A program made the position numbers and the translations under genes. A stretch of DNA of 34,283 bases from an uncultured Bacteroidota bacterium. Its GTDB lineage: Bacteria > Bacteroidota > Bacteroidia > Chitinophagales > Saprospiraceae. Positions 8,232 through 16,352 of this stretch are shown piece after piece; position 1 is the first letter of the stretch; each line of letters opens with the position of its first letter. Under the pieces are notes generated by a model. It ran no database searches, was not told where the DNA came from, and saw only the letters and a program-made list of their open reading frames with translations. The stretch spans positions 1-34,283 of the forward strand of contig CAIZLM010000049.1 of the NCBI GenBank assembly GCA_903933805.1, read 5' to 3'.

Positions 8232-10091
8232 TTACCACAGGATGGTCCATTCCACGTTGGAATTGGCCGGTAAAAAGAGTACGGAGATTCCTCCAGTGGA
8301 CTCCAACACGGGCTTGGCTCCACCGGTGGTTTGAATGAAATAGCGTTTGTCATCCACGGTCCAGAGGTTATCACCGGATTTTTCGATCTTTTTACCAACA
8401 GCCAAACGCACTACTTGTGCAGCGCTGTTTTGCGCACCGTTGGTGAAGGTCAGTGATCTGTTGAGTGTTTTTCCGGCAGAAACCCGAATTTTATCGGCTA
8501 TTTCAGTGCCTGAAAGGGTGTATCGGAAGGTCGGATAGCCCATTTCATCGAGGTCGTACCCGAGTGGTTTGAACCCGTGTACTGGGTCGTTTTGCGCGGT
8601 GGTGAGGTCGAACAAACGGTCTTTGGTTACCACTGTTTGAATGTCATCCAATGGTAGAATGGCCCCCCGCGGGCGAGATGACCCATCGCCGCGGTTGTCC
8701 CACATGGGTGATGTGTGGAGAAAATTGCCCTTCCACAGTTGTACCACGGCGCCATTGTCGAGGTCGTAGGTATAGTGGAGGTGGGTGGGGTCGCCTACCT
8801 GAACAGCATGCACCACACGTTTGCTGTTTGGGTTTTTAATGTTGAGAAAATTCTTGTCGCCGCGCACAGAATTGGGCAGAGTCACATCCATGAAGGAACG
8901 AAAAACGGTGGGTTTTGCAGCGTCCAATGTGATAGGGTCTGAGGCTTCGAGGGCGAGTACGGATCCCATGCTGTGCAATGCTGTTGGGCCTGCACCAGGC
9001 GCGGCGATCCACAATCCCAAGAAAGGAGACATCCAGCCGTCCATTTTGTAGTTGACAATTTCAATCGTATGTGGTCCTTTAGACAGGGTAATATCGGCGC
9101 TGCGTTGGTCAGCAACGTAGGTCCATTGGTCGCCGAGGATCTCTTTCCCATCAACGAGCAGGGACGATTTGCCGGCGGCTTGCAGCACGATGTGGTGGTT
9201 TCCGGTTTTTGGAGCGGTAAAACTACCATTGAAGATGTTCGCGAAGCCGTCGTTTTTGTCTGCGACTTCCCAGGTCAACTGGTCGGTGGATCCTGTTTTG
9301 TCGGCTTTTTTATTGGCAAAATCTTCCGGGTAGCGAAAATTACCGTTGATCACTTTATAGGTGAATTTACCCACGTTGACAGGCTCTCCGCTTTTGTCCA
9401 CAATGTGAAAATTACGGAAGGCAACGGGTCCGTGGTCACCTTGGATCATGAAAGGCCCTTTTGTGGCCTCCTGCTCTGAAATAGGGCCTCCGGTTGGTCC
9501 GGTGAGTTCAAGGTTCTCGTGGACGGTTGCGCCATTCAAGACGACTTTCAAGAGTCTGGCGTTGGCAATTTTTTTGCCAGTGGCATCAAATCGCGGCGCT
9601 TGGAAGGCGATCTCCAGGTGTTGCCACAAACCGGGGGCCAAGCAGGCATTCAAGCGCGGTGCGTGGCCGTCAAAAAGTTCGGCATCGGGATTCCAGCGCC
9701 GTCTGGCGTAAATGCCGGCGCAGTCAGAAAAGGCTGGGTGTTGCTGTCCCCAACTATCGAATAATTGCACTTCATACCTTCCTTGGAGGTAAAAGCCCGA
9801 GTTGGAATTTCGGGCCATCATGAAGTCGAAAGAGACTTCCACATCGCCGTACTCGGCCACAGAAATCAGGTTGTTGCGATTTTTTGTAGTGGGCAAATTT
9901 GCCACCACACCAGTTCCTTTGGTTGGTTTCATGGCATCATCTTCCTCGAGGTCGGCGGTTACATCGGCCACGATTTGCCAGTTTTGGACCTCATTGGGTT
10001 TCCAAAATGAAAGGTCATTGAGTGGGATGGTATCCTGGGCGGAAGCCAATGCCGTGTGTACTATAAAAGGTATCAGTAGAATTCTTCGCAT
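8232..10091 (-). CDS. 3-keto-disaccharide hydrolase-like (DUF1080) and PA14 domain protein
   Basis: This exported 619-residue protein has a signal peptide (MRRILLIPFIVHTALASA). Residues of about 25-235 match the DUF1080/3-keto-disaccharide hydrolase fold, a concanavalin-like jelly roll, with NSGFYLQGRYEVQLFDSWG, CAGIYARR and the closing segment GDHGPVAFRNFHI. Residues of about 245-375 look like a PA14 carbohydrate-associated domain (GFANIFNGSFTAPKTGNHHI, LLVDGKEI, HTIEIVNYKMDGW). The C-terminal third is not recognised. Some DUF1080 members hydrolyse 3-keto glycosides made by sugar oxidoreductases, which fits the dehydrogenase-like gene directly downstream. The start at 10091 was chosen over one 24 nt upstream because it gives a clean signal peptide. 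Confidence 0.85.
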   Translation of the reverse strand: MRRILLIPFIVHTALASAQDTIPLNDLSFWKPNEVQNWQIVADVTADLEEDDAMKPTKGTGVVANLPTTKNRNNLISVAEYGDVEVSFDFMMARNSNSGFYLQGRYEVQLFDSWGQQHPAFSDCAGIYARRRWNPDAELFDGHAPRLNACLAPGLWQHLEIAFQAPRFDATGKKIANARLLKVVLNGATVHENLELTGPTGGPISEQEATKGPFMIQGDHGPVAFRNFHIVDKSGEPVNVGKFTYKVINGNFRYPEDFANKKADKTGSTDQLTWEVADKNDGFANIFNGSFTAPKTGNHHIVLQAAGKSSLLVDGKEILGDQWTYVADQRSADITLSKGPHTIEIVNYKMDGWMSPFLGLWIAAPGAGPTALHSMGSVLALEASDPITLDAAKPTVFRSFMDVTLPNSVRGDKNFLNIKNPNSKRVVHAVQVGDPTHLHYTYDLDNGAVVQLWKGNFLHTSPMWDNRGDGSSRPRGAILPLDDIQTVVTKDRLFDLTTAQNDPVHGFKPLGYDLDEMGYPTFRYTLSGTEIADKIRVSAGKTLNRSLTFTNGAQNSAAQVVRLAVGKKIEKSGDNLWTVDDKRYFIQTTGGAKPVLESTGGISVLFLPANSNVEWTILW

Positions 10092-10112
10092 GTTGTTGTG
10101 AATTTTGAAATG

Positions 10113-10120
10113 CAAATATT
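10113..10120 (-). promoter_or_regulatory. Possible -7 promoter box for the DUF1080 gene
   Basis: On the minus strand this reads AATATTTG, one mismatch from TAnnTTTG, and lies 21 nt before the ATG at 10091. It could allow expression independent of the GH97 gene upstream. Confidence 0.35.
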
Positions 10121-10261
10121 GGTGTAACGACTTAAATGGCTTACTGTTTGATCATTTTTGTTGTGAAATGCGTTGATATATAGATGAATCACGCGCCCAT
10201 TCGACTGTGTAACTGATTTTTTTGCCCTGTGTGGCACAATGGTGTTGGTACAGATATAGGG

Positions 10262-12352
10262 TTACAAGGCCTTTAGGGAGACAGCGCATCCACCACCGGC
10301 CGCCAGATTTATCTTCAGTGTTTGCCCTTTGCGCACGGTTATTTTTCGGATGGAGACAGGGTACGGGTCTTTTTGATAATCCGCTTTGGGGCCGTCTTCG
10401 TAAATGGTTGCCTCGTATGCTTTTCCTTTTTCCAAGAAGTCAAGTTTCGTTTTGAAACGACGTGGTGTTTCGTCGGTCATGCTGCCCATAAACCAGTTGT
10501 CGGAGTGTTTGTCACGCCGGGCAATGGTGACATAGTCGCCGATGGCAGCGTTCAAAATTTTGGTGTCTGACCAGTCTGTCGGCACATCTCGGATGAACTG
10601 AAATACTGCCGGGCGTTTTTCGTAGTTTTCCGGTAGGTCAGCTGCCATTTGAAGTGGGGAGTAAAGCGTTACGTAGAGTGCGAGTTGCTTGGCCACGGTG
10701 GTGTGTATCCGTTCTTTTTTGTTTGGGTCAAATTGATTGACGGCTATTTGAAAAATACCGGGGGTATAATCCATTGGGCCTCCGAGCAATCGCGTAAAGA
10801 GGAGAGTAAGTTCGTGGCTGGGGTCGTTGCCCTTGCTCCAAGCGTTGTATTCCATGCCACGTGCGGCCTCACAGGCCATGAAATTGGGCCAGGTGCGGTG
10901 TAGTCCACTGGGGCGAACAGGCTCGTGGGCACACACCATGATTTCATTTTTTGCAGCCCGACGCAGTACTTCATTGTAGTGATTGACCATACTTTGTCCG
11001 TCGTGCCACGCGCCTTTTGGTTGAATGAAGCCTACATAGCCAGTTTTTATGGCATTGAAACCGTTCATTTTGAGGTAAGCAAAGGCGGAGTCCATTTGCC
11101 GTTCGTAGCTGGGTACAACCGAGGCTGTTTCATGGTGCACAATAATTTTCACGCCTTTTTCGCGTGCATACCGGCTTATTTCGGCCATGTCATAGTCGGG
11201 GTAGGGCTTTGTAAAATCAAAAACTTCTGATCTATCAACATTAAACCACTCGTCCCAGCCCTCGTTCCACCCTTCAACCAGTACGCCAGCGAAGCCATTA
11301 TTGGCAGCAAAATCGAGGTATTTTTTTACGTTTTGGGTTGTTGCGCCGTGTCTGGTTGACAAGGTGCCGTCTTTTTCGCGGTAGTTCCAGCCTGACTTGC
11401 CGTTGTGCATTTCCCACCAGATACCGACATATTTTTGCGGTTGGATCCATGATAGGTCGCCTTCAATTTTGCAGGGTTCGTTCAAATTGAGAATCAGGTG
11501 GTTGCTGAGCAATCCGGCAGGGCTTGCATTGGTCAGGATACAACGCCAGGGCGTATTAAATGGCAAGGTATTGGTTGAAACAACAGCTGGGTTTGCACTG
11601 GGAATGATGTGAGCGCTCAAGCGGTGGGTGGGGCCATCTACGTCGAGGTGCATTGCACCATAGTCTGTGAGTGCAGCTTCAGCAATCGCAATACACGTGC
11701 CGGCGGCGGTCTGCATGGTCACCGGAGTTTGGACGGCACGGTCATTGACAATGTGTTGGTTGAATGGCTCTATGTCTGTGCGGTAACGGGATGCATCAAT
11801 GGCGCTTAATTTGGAATGTGAGTAGGTGTGTTCGTTGGAATCCCAGTCGCTGGGCGCCCACCAAGCCTGTAAGTCCTCCTGCATTTGGAAAGTTGTCGTC
11901 TCTTTTAAGACAACGATACTGTCGATGGTTTGATTTTGAGGGAATTCATAACGGAATCCCACCCCATCGTCAAAAACACGAAAAACAACGGACATCTGGA
12001 AACCTTGGGCGTCTTTCAAGTCCAGGGAAATGGCATTGTAATGCTCCTGAATTTCCGACACCTCCCCCCATACGGGCTTCCACACGCCTTTTTGGGTGGA
12101 TGTGTGGTGGCCAACCAGCACCAAATTTTGGGTGAGATCATGGTCGCGCAATTGGAGCCCGAGCGCGGAATGGTTTACGATCGGGACCCCTTGGTAATGC
12201 ACCTGATAGCCGGCTTCGCCTTTCTCGTTGAGCGAAACCGCCACTTGTACCTTGCCATTCGGAGAACCGATGGTTTTTGAAAAAACTTGGGAAAAAAGTA
12301 CCGTGGGGGTGAGCCAAAGTGCCGTCAAGCAATAAATAAAACTTCGTTTCAT
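10262..12352 (-). CDS. Glycoside hydrolase family 97 (alpha-glucosidase/SusB-like)
   Basis: This 696-residue exported enzyme is predicted to cleave alpha-linked glucosides or galactosides. A signal peptide (about 1-21) is followed by the GH97 N-terminal beta-sandwich, a catalytic (beta/alpha)8 barrel (about 300-570) and a C-terminal beta domain. Visible family motifs are HHETA (406-410), KTGYVGFIQPKG (436-447), DGQSMVNHY (451-459), AHEPVRPSG (475-483) and EAARGMEYNAW (495-505). The retaining subgroup has an Asp nucleophile in the K-x-D segment. Here that position is a Gly (IKTGYVG), which together with Glu477 and Glu495 points to the inverting, SusB-like alpha-glucosidase subgroup; this assignment rests on family knowledge. 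It is the first gene of the minus-strand glycoside cluster, 170 bp before the DUF1080 gene. Confidence 0.92.
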   Translation of the reverse strand: MKRSFIYCLTALWLTPTVLFSQVFSKTIGSPNGKVQVAVSLNEKGEAGYQVHYQGVPIVNHSALGLQLRDHDLTQNLVLVGHHTSTQKGVWKPVWGEVSEIQEHYNAISLDLKDAQGFQMSVVFRVFDDGVGFRYEFPQNQTIDSIVVLKETTTFQMQEDLQAWWAPSDWDSNEHTYSHSKLSAIDASRYRTDIEPFNQHIVNDRAVQTPVTMQTAAGTCIAIAEAALTDYGAMHLDVDGPTHRLSAHIIPSANPAVVSTNTLPFNTPWRCILTNASPAGLLSNHLILNLNEPCKIEGDLSWIQPQKYVGIWWEMHNGKSGWNYREKDGTLSTRHGATTQNVKKYLDFAANNGFAGVLVEGWNEGWDEWFNVDRSEVFDFTKPYPDYDMAEISRYAREKGVKIIVHHETASVVPSYERQMDSAFAYLKMNGFNAIKTGYVGFIQPKGAWHDGQSMVNHYNEVLRRAAKNEIMVCAHEPVRPSGLHRTWPNFMACEAARGMEYNAWSKGNDPSHELTLLFTRLLGGPMDYTPGIFQIAVNQFDPNKKERIHTTVAKQLALYVTLYSPLQMAADLPENYEKRPAVFQFIRDVPTDWSDTKILNAAIGDYVTIARRDKHSDNWFMGSMTDETPRRFKTKLDFLEKGKAYEATIYEDGPKADYQKDPYPVSIRKITVRKGQTLKINLAAGGGCAVSLKAL

Positions 12353-12483
12353 AATTTTTCGCGTATTACGTTGTGCAAAGCAACTGTAAAGCCAGCATAT
12401 TCCTTTAACTTTTCCGAATGTCAGGCAACTTTTCTCATATTTAATCCATCTTTGCAGCGTTCACCCTTTTATCAATATTACCC

Positions 12484-13761
12484 TTGGATATTTTATCACG
12501 CCTGCGTATTTATTTTTCCTTGGCATGCTTGCTTTGTTGGGGTGGAATGGTGAGCGCACAAACGCAGAACACGGTAATAGACGACCAAATACTGACCGTT
12601 CAACTGACCCTTTCCGGTGCACCGCTGTCCCTGCCCATGGTGGATCTTCGAGCCGGAAATGGAGCGCTTTCGCTTCAATTTGATCACTTGGGAGATGAAT
12701 TGAAGGACTACGAATACACCATCGTCCATTGTAACAACGACTGGGAGCCCTCAGAGCTGGATGACAATGAATACATTGATGGGTTTACGGAAGACAGAAT
12801 TACCAATGTTGCCAACTCCTTTAACACATTGGCCCAATACACGCATTATGCCTTGTCGTTGCCCAATGCAAACATGCACTGGACTGTTTCCGGCAATTAT
12901 TTGCTCAAGGTTATTGACAAAGATGACGATGATCGACTGGTGATTGTGCGTCGTTTTATGGTGGTGGAGCCTTTTTGGCGTATTGATGCGGCGTTTGTCC
13001 GAACCGTTAAAGTGGACAAACTCAACACCAGCCACGAAATTGATTTTGACATTGTCACCAAAGGTGCTCGCATTTCCAATCCCCAGAACGATGTACAGGT
13101 GTATGTGTTGCAAAATGGCCGTTGGGACAATGCCATAGGGCCGTTGAAACCCTTTATCGTACGCAGTGAGTCACTTTCCTTTGATTATCAGGATGTGGTG
13201 GTGTTTCCGGCGGGCAAGGAATTTCGTTTTTTTGATATGCGCACCTTTGATTACCGGGGCGAAGGGATAAAAATCATCGCGGAACAGCACGATAATTATG
13301 AGGTTACGCTTCGTACGGATGAATCGCGATTCGATCGATCTGTTTCATATCAAGTGGATGCCGACGGACGTTTCGTGGTAGGCAACAACAATTTCAACCA
13401 GACGCTGCTTCAATGTGACTACGCCAATGTTCTTTTTTCGATCCGTCAGAACATGCCCTTGGAGGAGGCGGACGTGTATGTTTTTGGAGAATTGACCGAT
13501 TGGCAATTAAAGCCTGAATTCAAAATGTCATACAGCCACGATGCCCGTATGTACTATTGTGAAGCATTGTTGAAGCAGGGTTACTATAACTATCAATATG
13601 TAGTCTTGGATCATCGTACGGGCGAATTAGACCCGGATGGTTTTGAGGGAAACTGGTATGAAACAGGCAATCAATACACCATATTGGCGTATTTCCGTCC
13701 TTTTGGGGCCCGTTATGATCGTTTGATGGGTGCTGTAACATTGAACAGTGCTAGACAGTAG
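12484..13761 (+). CDS. Type IX secretion system plug protein (DUF5103)
   Basis: This 425-residue exported protein has a signal peptide ending near VSAQTQ. The remainder matches the DUF5103 family, with signature segments RAGNGALSLQFDHLGDELKDYEYTI-type N-terminal strands, HCNNDWEPSEL, GNYLLKVI, FFDMRTFDYRG and the tail DPDGFEGNWYETGNQYTI (residues 371-388). Structural work on the family places such a protein as a periplasmic plug of the SprA translocon of the type IX secretion system. No in-frame ATG gives a signal peptide, so a TTG start at 12484 is used; this is the least certain part. It is transcribed divergently from the GH97 gene across 131 bp and is convergent with gmhA, with only 6 bp between stops. 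Confidence 0.88.
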   Translation: MDILSRLRIYFSLACLLCWGGMVSAQTQNTVIDDQILTVQLTLSGAPLSLPMVDLRAGNGALSLQFDHLGDELKDYEYTIVHCNNDWEPSELDDNEYIDGFTEDRITNVANSFNTLAQYTHYALSLPNANMHWTVSGNYLLKVIDKDDDDRLVIVRRFMVVEPFWRIDAAFVRTVKVDKLNTSHEIDFDIVTKGARISNPQNDVQVYVLQNGRWDNAIGPLKPFIVRSESLSFDYQDVVVFPAGKEFRFFDMRTFDYRGEGIKIIAEQHDNYEVTLRTDESRFDRSVSYQVDADGRFVVGNNNFNQTLLQCDYANVLFSIRQNMPLEEADVYVFGELTDWQLKPEFKMSYSHDARMYYCEALLKQGYYNYQYVVLDHRTGELDPDGFEGNWYETGNQYTILAYFRPFGARYDRLMGAVTLNSARQ

Positions 13762-13767
13762 CGTGCA

Positions 13768-14349
13768 TTAGGATGCTCCGAAGAGTTCTTTTTCAACGAT
13801 TTCACAGATAATATGCCCCAGGAGAATGTGTGCTTCTTGGATCCTGGGTGTAACTGTACTGGGGACATTCAGTAGAATATCACAGGAGTCCTTCATTTTT
13901 CCACCGGTTGCGCCGGTCATGCCAACCACCACCATGTTCATTTTTTTGGCCATATCAATGGTTTTGAGAATATTGGGGGAATTGCCGGAGGTACTGATGG
14001 CGACCAAAACATCTCCTTTTCGGCCGGCGGCTTCCACCATTCTGGCGAAAACAGCTTCGTATCCATAGTCGTTGGCAACGGCCGTCAGGAAAGACGTGTT
14101 GACGTGTAATGCCTCTGCAAAAAGCGGTGGCCTGTCTGCGAAGAACCTGCCGGAAAGTTCTGCGGCCAGGTGTTGAGCATCGGCTGCGCTGCCACCATTT
14201 CCGCAAAAAAGTACTTTACCACCAGCCTGGAAGGTGGTGATGAAATGCTGTGCTGCTTGCTCAGTATGGGATAGCAGCAAGTCGTCGGTTAAGATGGCCT
14301 GTTTGACGGCAATACTGTCTTGGATTGATTGAAGGATAATGGAGTTCAT
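13768..14349 (-). CDS. gmhA: D-sedoheptulose-7-phosphate isomerase
   Basis: This 193-residue SIS-domain isomerase would convert sedoheptulose 7-phosphate to D-glycero-D-manno-heptose 7-phosphate in the cytoplasm, the first step towards LPS or S-layer heptose. Visible motifs are FCGNGGSAADAQHLAAEL (48-65), whose His60 and Glu64 correspond to zinc ligands of GmhA, STSGNSPNI for phosphate binding, and the C-terminal QEAHILLGHIICEIVE with further metal-binding His residues. Length fits the family (about 190). A short family A repeat begins 15 bp upstream of the ATG and probably lies in its leader. No other heptose genes are in the window, so the pathway context is incomplete here. Confidence 0.9.
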   Translation of the reverse strand: MNSIILQSIQDSIAVKQAILTDDLLLSHTEQAAQHFITTFQAGGKVLFCGNGGSAADAQHLAAELSGRFFADRPPLFAEALHVNTSFLTAVANDYGYEAVFARMVEAAGRKGDVLVAISTSGNSPNILKTIDMAKKMNMVVVGMTGATGGKMKDSCDILLNVPSTVTPRIQEAHILLGHIICEIVEKELFGAS

Positions 14350-14364
14350 GGTTGAAAAATTTTA

Positions 14365-14441
14365 GCAACTGGTTGGTGGTCGCGTCTGAGACAAAAAAAT
14401 GGGCTTTTTTGGACCAGACAGCGTGCCAACTAACCAGTTGC
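14365..14441 (-). repeat. Family A element, short form, upstream of gmhA
   Basis: This 77 bp imperfect palindrome has GCAACTGGTT and AACCAGTTGC ends. The inner GTCTGAGAC and A/T tracts flank GGGC, a variant of the TGGCCA core. The ends read GCAAC/GTTGC instead of GTAAC/GTTAC on both sides, a paired change that keeps the stem. Its forward sense is on the minus strand, the same as gmhA. Confidence 0.9.
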
Positions 14442-14499
14442 AAATTTTATTAAGCTAGCATCTTGCTGCCATGTCAAAAATGTTTGCGAAACTTGCACC

Positions 14500-15030
14500 A
14501 TGATGATAGAAACTGAACGTCTATGGCTGGTTGTTGCCGATTTGCCCAAACTGGAGGCCATTGTTTCGGAAGACCAAGATACGCTTTCCAGCCTGCTTGG
14601 AGGGGTAGATATTGCGTCGCAATGGTTGCATTTTCCGGAGGCCATGGTTTGGATGCGCGATTATTTGCGGGAAAGTGAAGCGGAGTTGGGGTGGTGGAAC
14701 TATTTAATCATTCACCGACAGGCAGGTAAGCTCATCGGTTCAGGTGGTTTTAAGGGGCCGCCTTCGTACAACGGGGAGGTAGAGATAGGCTACGAGATAG
14801 CGCCGGCGTATCAGGGGCAGGGATTGGCCACAGAGGCGGCGCGCGCGTTGGTTGAATATGCCTTCAACAATACCGCTGTTCGGTGTGTGATGGCCAACAC
14901 CTTGGCCGAGGAAAACGCATCAAACCATTTGCTGTACAAGATTGGATTTGAATGGATGGGAGAAGAAGAAGATTTGGAGGAGACAAAATTTTGGGTTTTT
15001 CGCCAATTAAAAATTGGCGAAAAACCCTGA
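14500..15030 (+). CDS. GNAT family N-acetyltransferase (RimJ/RimL-like)
   Basis: This 176-residue protein matches the GNAT fold used to transfer acetyl from acetyl-CoA to an amine. It opens with TERLWLVVAD, has the core strand GKLIGSGGFKGPP, the beta-4 strand GEVEIGYEIAPAYQGQG leading into the pyrophosphate loop Q-G-Q-G-L-A-T-E-A (about 104-114), and the closing ENASNHLLYKIGFEWMG, all typical of the Acetyltransf_3 branch. The acceptor is unknown. The last codons are made from a perfect 16 bp inverted repeat (14993-15027) that includes the sequence up to the stop. It is divergent from gmhA, with the family A repeat between them, and convergent with the acyl-CoA dehydrogenase gene. Confidence 0.85.
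   Translation: MMIETERLWLVVADLPKLEAIVSEDQDTLSSLLGGVDIASQWLHFPEAMVWMRDYLRESEAELGWWNYLIIHRQAGKLIGSGGFKGPPSYNGEVEIGYEIAPAYQGQGLATEAARALVEYAFNNTAVRCVMANTLAEENASNHLLYKIGFEWMGEEEDLEETKFWVFRQLKIGEKP
14993..15027. repeat. Perfect 35 nt palindrome at the 3' end of the GNAT gene
   Basis: GGGTTTTTCGCCAATT (14993-15008) and its exact complement (15012-15027) are separated by AAA. The arms encode the last residues of the acetyltransferase and end just before the TGA stop. It could act as a bidirectional terminator between convergent genes, although there is no T-run after the stem. Confidence 0.85.
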
Positions 15031-15044
15031 TTTAAGACACATAA

Positions 15045-15093
15045 CCTAGTGCAGCGTCCAGTTAATGGGCCATTGACTGTACACGGCACTAGG
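15045..15093. repeat. Family B palindromic element, short form
   Basis: This is a 49 bp imperfect palindrome with ends CCTAGTGCAGCGTCCAGT and ACTGTACACGGCACTAGG and a TGGGCCA centre. The same ends border the 165 bp unit at 27859-28023. It overlaps the stop codon of the acyl-CoA dehydrogenase (15089-15091) and may also serve as a terminator. Confidence 0.8.
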
Positions 15094-16249
15094 CGTTGGC
15101 CACGTACAACTCTCCCAGCAGCACATTGCGGGAAATGACGATCCGTTGGACTTCCGAAGTGCCTTCATAGATTTGGGTGATTTTAGCATCCCGCATGAGT
15201 CGCTCCACGTGGTATTCTTTTACAAACCCATATCCGCCGTGTATCTGCACGGCTTCCACGGAATGTTTCATAGCAGCATCTGAGGCAAAAAGCTTGGCCA
15301 TGGCAGCAGCCTGGTCATAATTGAGTTTTTGGTCTTTCAGGTGTGCGGCTCGGTGCACCAACAGGCGTGCGGCTTCTATGTCAGTGGCCATATCAGCAAT
15401 CTTGAAAGCGATGGCTTGGTGTTGGCTGATGGGTTTTCCGAATGCGGTGCGTTCCTTGGCATAGGCAACCGACAACTCATATGCTCCTGCAGCGATGCCC
15501 AACGCCTGAGCAGCGATACCAATGCGGCCTCCTGAAAGGGTTTTCATGGCAAATTTGAATCCAAATCCGTCTTCGCCGATCCTGTTTTCCTTGGGGACCT
15601 TCACATCGGAGTACATGATAGAGGTTGTATCAGAGGAACGAATGCCCAATTTATCTTCTTTCGCACCGATGGCGACGCCGGCAGAATCGGCTTCCACGAT
15701 GAGGCAGTTGATACCTTTATGCGCCTTATCCGGATAGGTTTGAGCCATCACCAAGTGCACTTTTGACGTAGCGCCATTGGTGATCCAATTCTTGGTACCA
15801 TTGAGCAAATAGTGGTCTCCCATGTCAACAGCAGTTGTGCGCTGGCTGGTGGCATCACTGCCGGCTTCCGGTTCTGAGAGGCAGAACGAACCGATCCATT
15901 CTCCCGTTACGAGTTTGGGCAGGTACTTGCGTTTTTGTGCTTCCGTACCGTAGGTTTCGATACCCCAGCAAATCAACGAATTGTTGACCGACATGATCAC
16001 AGAACAGGAGTTGTCAACCTTTGAAATCTCCTCCATGGCCAGCACATAAGCAAGGGAGTCCATGCCGCCGCCGCCGTATTCCGGGGATACCATCATGCCG
16101 AGGAAACCGAGTTCCCCCATCATTTTGACTTGTTCCGTCGGGTAAATACCCTTTGAGTCGCGTTCGATGACGCCGGGTTTGAGTTCGTTTTGTGCGAAAT
16201 GCCGTGCGGCTTGTTGCACAGCCAAATGTTCTTCGGTTAGGTGAAACAT
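15089..16249 (-). CDS. Acyl-CoA dehydrogenase (short-chain/butyryl type)
   Basis: This 386-residue flavoenzyme catalyses alpha,beta-dehydrogenation of an acyl-CoA in beta-oxidation, passing electrons to electron-transfer flavoprotein. Visible signatures are FCLSEPEAGSDA (about 127-138), GTKNWITNG, the FAD-contact GYGFVKEYHVERLMRDAKI, and the catalytic base Glu362 in QIYEGTSE. The position of the glutamate and the length are those of the butyryl/short-chain branch; exact chain-length preference cannot be read. The ATG at 16249 gives the standard FHLTEEH N-terminus. Its final codons and stop lie inside a family B palindrome, so the C-terminal ANA may derive from that insertion. No ETF genes are adjacent. 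Confidence 0.93.
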   Translation of the reverse strand: MFHLTEEHLAVQQAARHFAQNELKPGVIERDSKGIYPTEQVKMMGELGFLGMMVSPEYGGGGMDSLAYVLAMEEISKVDNSCSVIMSVNNSLICWGIETYGTEAQKRKYLPKLVTGEWIGSFCLSEPEAGSDATSQRTTAVDMGDHYLLNGTKNWITNGATSKVHLVMAQTYPDKAHKGINCLIVEADSAGVAIGAKEDKLGIRSSDTTSIMYSDVKVPKENRIGEDGFGFKFAMKTLSGGRIGIAAQALGIAAGAYELSVAYAKERTAFGKPISQHQAIAFKIADMATDIEAARLLVHRAAHLKDQKLNYDQAAAMAKLFASDAAMKHSVEAVQIHGGYGFVKEYHVERLMRDAKITQIYEGTSEVQRIVISRNVLLGELYVANA

Positions 16250-16292
16250 ACAATGGTGGTGGTTGTGGTGATAATGGTACTATCTGGTAAAT

Positions 16293-16320
16293 TGTAACCA
16301 ATGAGGTGGCACGCTGCTTG
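16293..16320 (+). repeat. Family A half-copy
   Basis: GTAAC, six altered bases, then AGGTGGCACGCTG match the left arm of family A. The core and the right arm are missing. It lies 43 bp upstream of the acyl-CoA dehydrogenase start, in the opposite orientation. Confidence 0.5.
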
Positions 16321-16352
16321 CTTGAAACGGCCTAATTCCCGCAAATTCGCAA

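Noticed and set aside
8177-8398. 74-residue extension of the cytochrome fusion protein
   Set aside because: It overlaps the preceding gene in another frame and would hide the clear signal peptide.
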